NCBI RefSeq assembly: GCF_017948245.1
Contig: NZ_CP072865.1
Location: forward strand, 955,501 to 1,019,500
DNA from: Rhizobium sp. NLR16a
GTDB lineage: Bacteria > Pseudomonadota > Alphaproteobacteria > Rhizobiales > Rhizobiaceae
Direction of reading: 5' to 3'
DNA length: 64,000 bases
Under the pieces are notes generated by a model. It did no database searches, was not told where the DNA came from, and saw nothing but the letters and a program-made list of their open reading frames with translations. This document shows, one piece after another, positions 60,921-64,000 of the stretch (the first letter of the stretch is position 1; each line of letters begins with the position of its first letter). A program made the position numbers and the translations under genes.

Positions 60921-62594
60921 ATGCTGATCCAGCTTTCGATCCGCGATATCGTCCTGATCGAGCGGCTGGATCTTGCCTTCGAGACCGGCCTTTCCGTGCT
61001 GACGGGCGAGACGGGAGCGGGCAAATCCATCCTGCTCGACAGTCTGTCGCTGGCGCTCGGCGGGCGCGGTGATGGCGGTCTGGTGCGCCATGGCGAAGAC
61101 AGGGGCCAGGTGACGGCGGTGTTCGATGTCGGCATGGACCACGGGGCGCGGGTGCTCCTGCGTGAAAACGGCATAGACGACGATGGCGACCTGATCTTCC
61201 GCCGTCAACAATCAGCCGATGGGCGCACCAAGGCCTATGTCAACGACCAGCCGGTCAGTGTGCAGCTGATGCGCCAGGCCGGCCAGATGCTGGTCGAGAT
61301 CCACGGCCAGCACGATGATCGCGCTCTTGTCGACACCAATGCCCACCGCAACCTGCTCGATGCCTTCGGCGGCCTTACTGATGAAGTCGCTGAGGTGTCC
61401 CGGCTGTATCGTCTGTGGCGCGACAGCGAACGGACGCTGAAGAAACACCGCGAGAAGGTGGAAAGCGCGGCGCGCGAGGCTGACTATCTGCGTTCCTCTG
61501 TCGAGGAGCTCGAGAAGCTTTCGCCGCAAGACGGTGAGGAAGAAGAACTCGCCGAAAGCCGGCAGAGGATGATGAAGGCAGAGCGAATTGCCGGCGACAT
61601 CGCCGAAGCCTCCGAATTCCTCAACGGCAATGCCTCGCCGGTGCCGCATATCGCCTCGCTGGTGCGCCGACTGGAACGCAAGAGCCATGAAGCGCCCGGG
61701 CTGCTCGAGGAGACGGTGACGCTGCTCGATGCCGCGCTCGACCAGCTTTCCAATGCGCAGATGGAAGTCGAGGCAGCGCTGCGCAAAACCGAATACGATC
61801 CCAGGGAGCTGGAGCGGGTGGAGGAGCGGCTTTTCGCGCTCAGAGCCGCGTCGCGCAAATATTCCGTGCCGGTCACCGAGCTGCCGGCGCTGGCGGTGCG
61901 CATGATCGCCGATCTTGCCGACCTCGATGCGGGCGAGGAGCGGCTTGCGCGTCTGGAAGCGGAGGTCGGTCTGGCGCGAGAGAATTACGATTCGGCGGCG
62001 CGCTCGCTTTCCGACAAGCGCCATCAGGCCGGCGCCGCGCTGGCTGCCGCCGTGATGGCCGAACTGCCAGCTCTGAAGCTCGAACGCGCTCGTTTCATGG
62101 TCGAGATCACCACGGATGCGCAGGAGGCGCTGCCCGAAGGCATCGACGTCGTCGAGTTCCATGTCCAGACCAATCCCGGCACGCGCCCCGGCTCGATCAT
62201 GAAGGTCGCCTCCGGCGGCGAATTGTCGCGTTTCCTGCTGGCGCTGAAGGTGGCGCTCGCCGATCGCGGGTCCGCGCCGACGCTCGTCTTCGACGAAATC
62301 GATACCGGTGTCGGCGGTGCTGTGGCCGATGCGATCGGCCAGCGGCTGAAGCGGCTCTCTGATCGGGTGCAGGTGCTATCGGTCACGCATGCGCCGCAGG
62401 TCGCAGCCCGGGCGGCGACGCACCTGCTGATCTCCAAGGGGCCGGCGGCCGAAGGTTCCGAAAAGATCGCCACTCGCGTCGCGACGATGGCGCAGAAGGA
62501 CCGCACCGAAGAAATCGCCCGCATGCTCGCCGGCGCTTCGGTGACGGAGGAGGCGAGGGCGGCCGCCAAGCGGTTGCTGGCCGGTAACGGCTGA
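60921..62594 (+). CDS. recN: DNA repair ATPase RecN
   Basis: The 557-residue SMC-like protein has a Walker A loop LTGETGAGKSILLD near 27-40, a Q-loop region, and EIHGQHDDRALVD. A central coiled coil spans about 165-390 with a short hinge. The C-terminal half has the ABC signature KVASGGELSRFLLALK and Walker B TLVFDEIDTGVGG, followed by VLSVTHAPQVAA with the H-loop His. RecN organises DNA ends in double-strand break repair with RecA. It is coupled to bamD by a 5-base gap. Confidence 0.95.
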   Translation: MLIQLSIRDIVLIERLDLAFETGLSVLTGETGAGKSILLDSLSLALGGRGDGGLVRHGEDRGQVTAVFDVGMDHGARVLLRENGIDDDGDLIFRRQQSADGRTKAYVNDQPVSVQLMRQAGQMLVEIHGQHDDRALVDTNAHRNLLDAFGGLTDEVAEVSRLYRLWRDSERTLKKHREKVESAAREADYLRSSVEELEKLSPQDGEEEELAESRQRMMKAERIAGDIAEASEFLNGNASPVPHIASLVRRLERKSHEAPGLLEETVTLLDAALDQLSNAQMEVEAALRKTEYDPRELERVEERLFALRAASRKYSVPVTELPALAVRMIADLADLDAGEERLARLEAEVGLARENYDSAARSLSDKRHQAGAALAAAVMAELPALKLERARFMVEITTDAQEALPEGIDVVEFHVQTNPGTRPGSIMKVASGGELSRFLLALKVALADRGSAPTLVFDEIDTGVGGAVADAIGQRLKRLSDRVQVLSVTHAPQVAARAATHLLISKGPAAEGSEKIATRVATMAQKDRTEEIARMLAGASVTEEARAAAKRLLAGNG

Positions 62595-62699
62595 TCGCTG
62601 CTGCCGGCAACGGTGACAAGCGTTCGGCTTGACGGATATTGTCCGACCAGCGCTTTCCATTTCTACGATCAAGTTTGGCGCGAACATTCACGTCAATCT
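62595..62699. other. post-recN spacer
   Basis: The gap from recN to the DUF6886-like gene (62595-62973) is mostly filled by repeat copy A. The first 105 bases hold no recognisable gene or T-rich hairpin. Confidence 0.35.
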
Positions 62700-62862
62700 C
62701 CCTCATCCCTGTGGCCTCAGGGCTTTGCCCGAGGGAGGTCACAGAGATCCAGCAAGCTCAAGTCCTTGGGCGCGGAAGACTCCTTTCATTCTGCGTGAGT
62801 CATTCACCGCGCAGACGCGCGGTGGCTGGATTCCTGTGACGAGCCCAGGAATGAGGAGGAGA
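62700..62862. repeat. palindromic intergenic repeat, copy A
   Basis: This segment starts CCCTCATCCCTGTG and ends with ATTCCTGTGACGAGCCCAGG and ATGAGG, so its ends are inverted copies. It contains an AGTCATTCAC block and a short GC palindrome CCGCGCAGACGCGCGG. Copy B at 63566-63705 shares these blocks in the same order. It has no coding potential and resembles scattered rhizobial intergenic elements. Confidence 0.7.
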
Positions 62863-62973
62863 GGTAGGCGAGCTCGTCCGATGCTGAGCCATCCGGCATG
62901 CTATACATGCAGCGGTGACAAATATTCCGCTTCACATTATGCCGGTCACTCCGATCAGCGGCGATCCATTGCC

Positions 62974-63501
62974 ATGCGTCTTTTCCATTTCAGTGATGGT
63001 CCCGACATTGCAGCCTTCGAGCCGCGCCGGGTTCGCATTCCCTCGGCCCGCCCAGCGGGCAAGGAATGGCTGAACGCTCCGCTCGTCTGGGCGATCGATG
63101 CTGACCATGACTTCATGTATCTCTTTCCCCGCGATTGCCCTCGCATCCTGATATGGGCAACCTCCGAGACGTCCGGAGCCGAGCGGCGGCACTGGCTCGG
63201 CGACTGGCGGGCTGCCGCCTTCATCGAGCGCCAGTGGCTGGAAAAGCTCGAAGCGGAGACGATCCATCGCTACGAGCTGCCGGTCGAGGATTTCGAGGAT
63301 CTCGGCGATGCAGGCATGTGGGTCGCCCGTACACGCGTCGTTCCCATCGAGCGAACTGCGATCTCGCGCCTCGACCGGGAGTTTGCGCCGCGCGGGGTGG
63401 AGCTGCGGGTAGTCGACAGCTTGCGGCCGCTGAAGAGCCTTGGGAATACCGGCCTGCATGTCAGCGGCATCCGGCTGCGTAATGCGCGGGATTGGGAATA
63501 G
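62974..63501 (+). CDS. DUF6886-like conserved hypothetical protein
   Basis: The 175-residue cytoplasmic protein opens MRLFHFSDGPDIAAFEPR, then NAPLVWAIDADHDFMYLFPRDCPRILIWA and a C-terminal RVVDSLRPLKSL block (abridged). This resembles the DUF6886 family, small proteins of unknown function that may have an ART-like or RES-like fold; that fold is only a guess from the HFS start. ATG 62974 is used because the frame to its left runs through the repeat. The ribosome-binding site is poor (GGCGATCC). It is flanked on both sides by copies of one palindromic repeat, unlike other genes here. Confidence 0.6.
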   Translation: MRLFHFSDGPDIAAFEPRRVRIPSARPAGKEWLNAPLVWAIDADHDFMYLFPRDCPRILIWATSETSGAERRHWLGDWRAAAFIERQWLEKLEAETIHRYELPVEDFEDLGDAGMWVARTRVVPIERTAISRLDREFAPRGVELRVVDSLRPLKSLGNTGLHVSGIRLRNARDWE

Positions 63502-63565
63502 GGCGGGCAGGACGGCGACAACGGTGTCGTGAGCAGAGGTCTGGTGCATACGCCTACCTCAACTT

Positions 63566-63705
63566 CCCTCATCCCTGTGCTCGTCACAGGGATCCGGAAC
63601 GCCCAACTCTTTGGGTGCGAGAGATTGTTTGCCGACCTGTAAGTCATTCACGGCGCGGACGCGCCGTGGCTGGATTCTTGTGACAGGCACAGGAATAAGG
63701 GTGGA
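63566..63705. repeat. palindromic intergenic repeat, copy B
   Basis: Copy B begins CCCTCATCCCTGTG, with GTCACAGGGATCC soon after, and ends ATTCTTGTGACAGGCACAGG then AATAAGGG. The ends are inverted copies of each other (CCCTCATCCCTGTG against CCCTTATTCCTGTG). It shares the AGTCATTCAC-GGCGCGGACGCGCC core with copy A with several substitutions. The gap 63502-63818 holds nothing else I can identify. Confidence 0.72.
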
Positions 63706-63818
63706 GAAGCCGGCGGGTCGATCTTCCCGATACGGGATATGCAGCCTCTCTTTTCATCCGTCGATTTTGCTCTAAAAACAATGCAGATTTCTGGCCAGAT
63801 TCTCTGGAGTGATGTTCC

Positions 63819-64000
63819 ATGTCCACCGAAAGTTCCGCCGTCGATACGGTGACGATCGAAGAGGCTGCTGTCGAGCTCGAACGGCTGGCGAAGGAGATCG
63901 CGCATCACGATGCGCTCTACCACGGCAAGGACCGGCCGGAGATTTCGGATGCCGATTACGACGCATTGAAGCGCCGCAACGATGCGCTGGAAGCGCGGTT
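63819..64000 (+). CDS. ligA: NAD-dependent DNA ligase LigA (5' part only)
   Basis: Only the first 60 codons are in the window. They encode a short N-terminal tail and the start of domain Ia: [23 protein letters not shown], with the conserved Tyr of the NMN-binding YH/YY motif, then [14 protein letters not shown]. This helix-hairpin region is diagnostic for bacterial NAD-dependent ligases. GGAGTGATGTTCC precedes ATG 63819. Gene order after recN supports the call. Confidence 0.9.
   Translation, partial: MSTESSAVDTVTIEEAAVELERLAKEIAHHDALYHGKDRPEISDADYDALKRRNDALEAR

Noticed and set aside
1..64000. CRISPR arrays, tRNA, rRNA, prophage or toxin-antitoxin modules
   Set aside because: No regularly spaced identical repeats, cloverleaf-like tRNA genes, rRNA signatures, integrase or phage structural genes, or small paired toxin-antitoxin genes were recognised.

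Overview
The window looks like chromosomal DNA of a fast-growing rhizobium, most likely the Rhizobium etli/leguminosarum group. This is an inference from recognised gene content and order: a GC-rich, densely coding sequence, rnpB of alphaproteobacterial type, an intact dcw cluster followed by lpxC-bamD-recN-ligA, betaine-lipid genes btaA-btaB, pyrophosphate-dependent phosphofructokinase, and several palindromic intergenic repeats of the rhizobial type. No phage, IS transposase, CRISPR array, rRNA or tRNA was seen.

Layout. (1) 1-7.74 kb: a catabolic locus. A divergent RpiR-type regulator faces an N-formylglutamate-amidohydrolase-like gene, an APC permease, a glutamine-synthetase-like ligase, an aldehyde dehydrogenase and an iron alcohol dehydrogenase. 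The set fits a gamma-glutamylation route for an amino alcohol or amine. (2) 7.9-12.4 kb: a VirC1-like orphan ParA preceded by CtrA-like half-sites, an L,D-transpeptidase, a 356-bp MITE-like element with 34-bp terminal inverted repeats, a mutarotase-fold protein, a DUF442/Blh-type protein and a RidA protein. (3) 12.4-17.2 kb: a four-gene leftward operon (alpha/beta hydrolase, EamA exporter, CaiB/BaiF CoA-transferase, acetolactate-synthase-like ThDP enzyme). (4) 17.4-31 kb: RNase T2, EttA, an ArsR-methyltransferase regulator coupled to metF, a 25-residue membrane peptide gene, a second EamA exporter, MltB-type transglycosylase, GH25 lysozyme lipoprotein, btaAB with a Pho-box-like site, a serine hydrolase, an SLT lipoprotein and a LysE exporter. 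(5) 31-37.5 kb: pfp, a TerB-DnaJ protein overlapping an AmiD-like amidase, another SLT, and two tandem FAD oxidoreductases whose 5' leader can form competing hairpins that hide the Shine-Dalgarno sequence.

(6) 37.5-59.8 kb: rnpB, then the division and cell wall (dcw) cluster mraZ-rsmH-ftsL-ftsI-murE-murF-mraY-murD-ftsW-murG-murC-murB, an epimerase on the opposite strand, and ddlB-ftsQ-ftsA-ftsZ followed by lpxC. Most adjacent genes are translationally coupled. A four-repeat CCCA/TGGG array with exact 10-bp spacing lies upstream of mraZ and looks like a MraZ operator. Paired TTAACC sites lie upstream of ddlB. (7) 59.8-64 kb: bamD, recN, a DUF6886-like gene flanked by two copies of one palindromic repeat, and the start of ligA, which is cut by the window edge.

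Together the right half makes lipid II, polymerises it at the septum and starts lipid A synthesis. Five further peptidoglycan-cleaving or cross-linking enzymes are scattered over the preceding 30 kb. Starts were chosen from ribosome-binding sites, overlaps and remembered family alignments. No database search was run.
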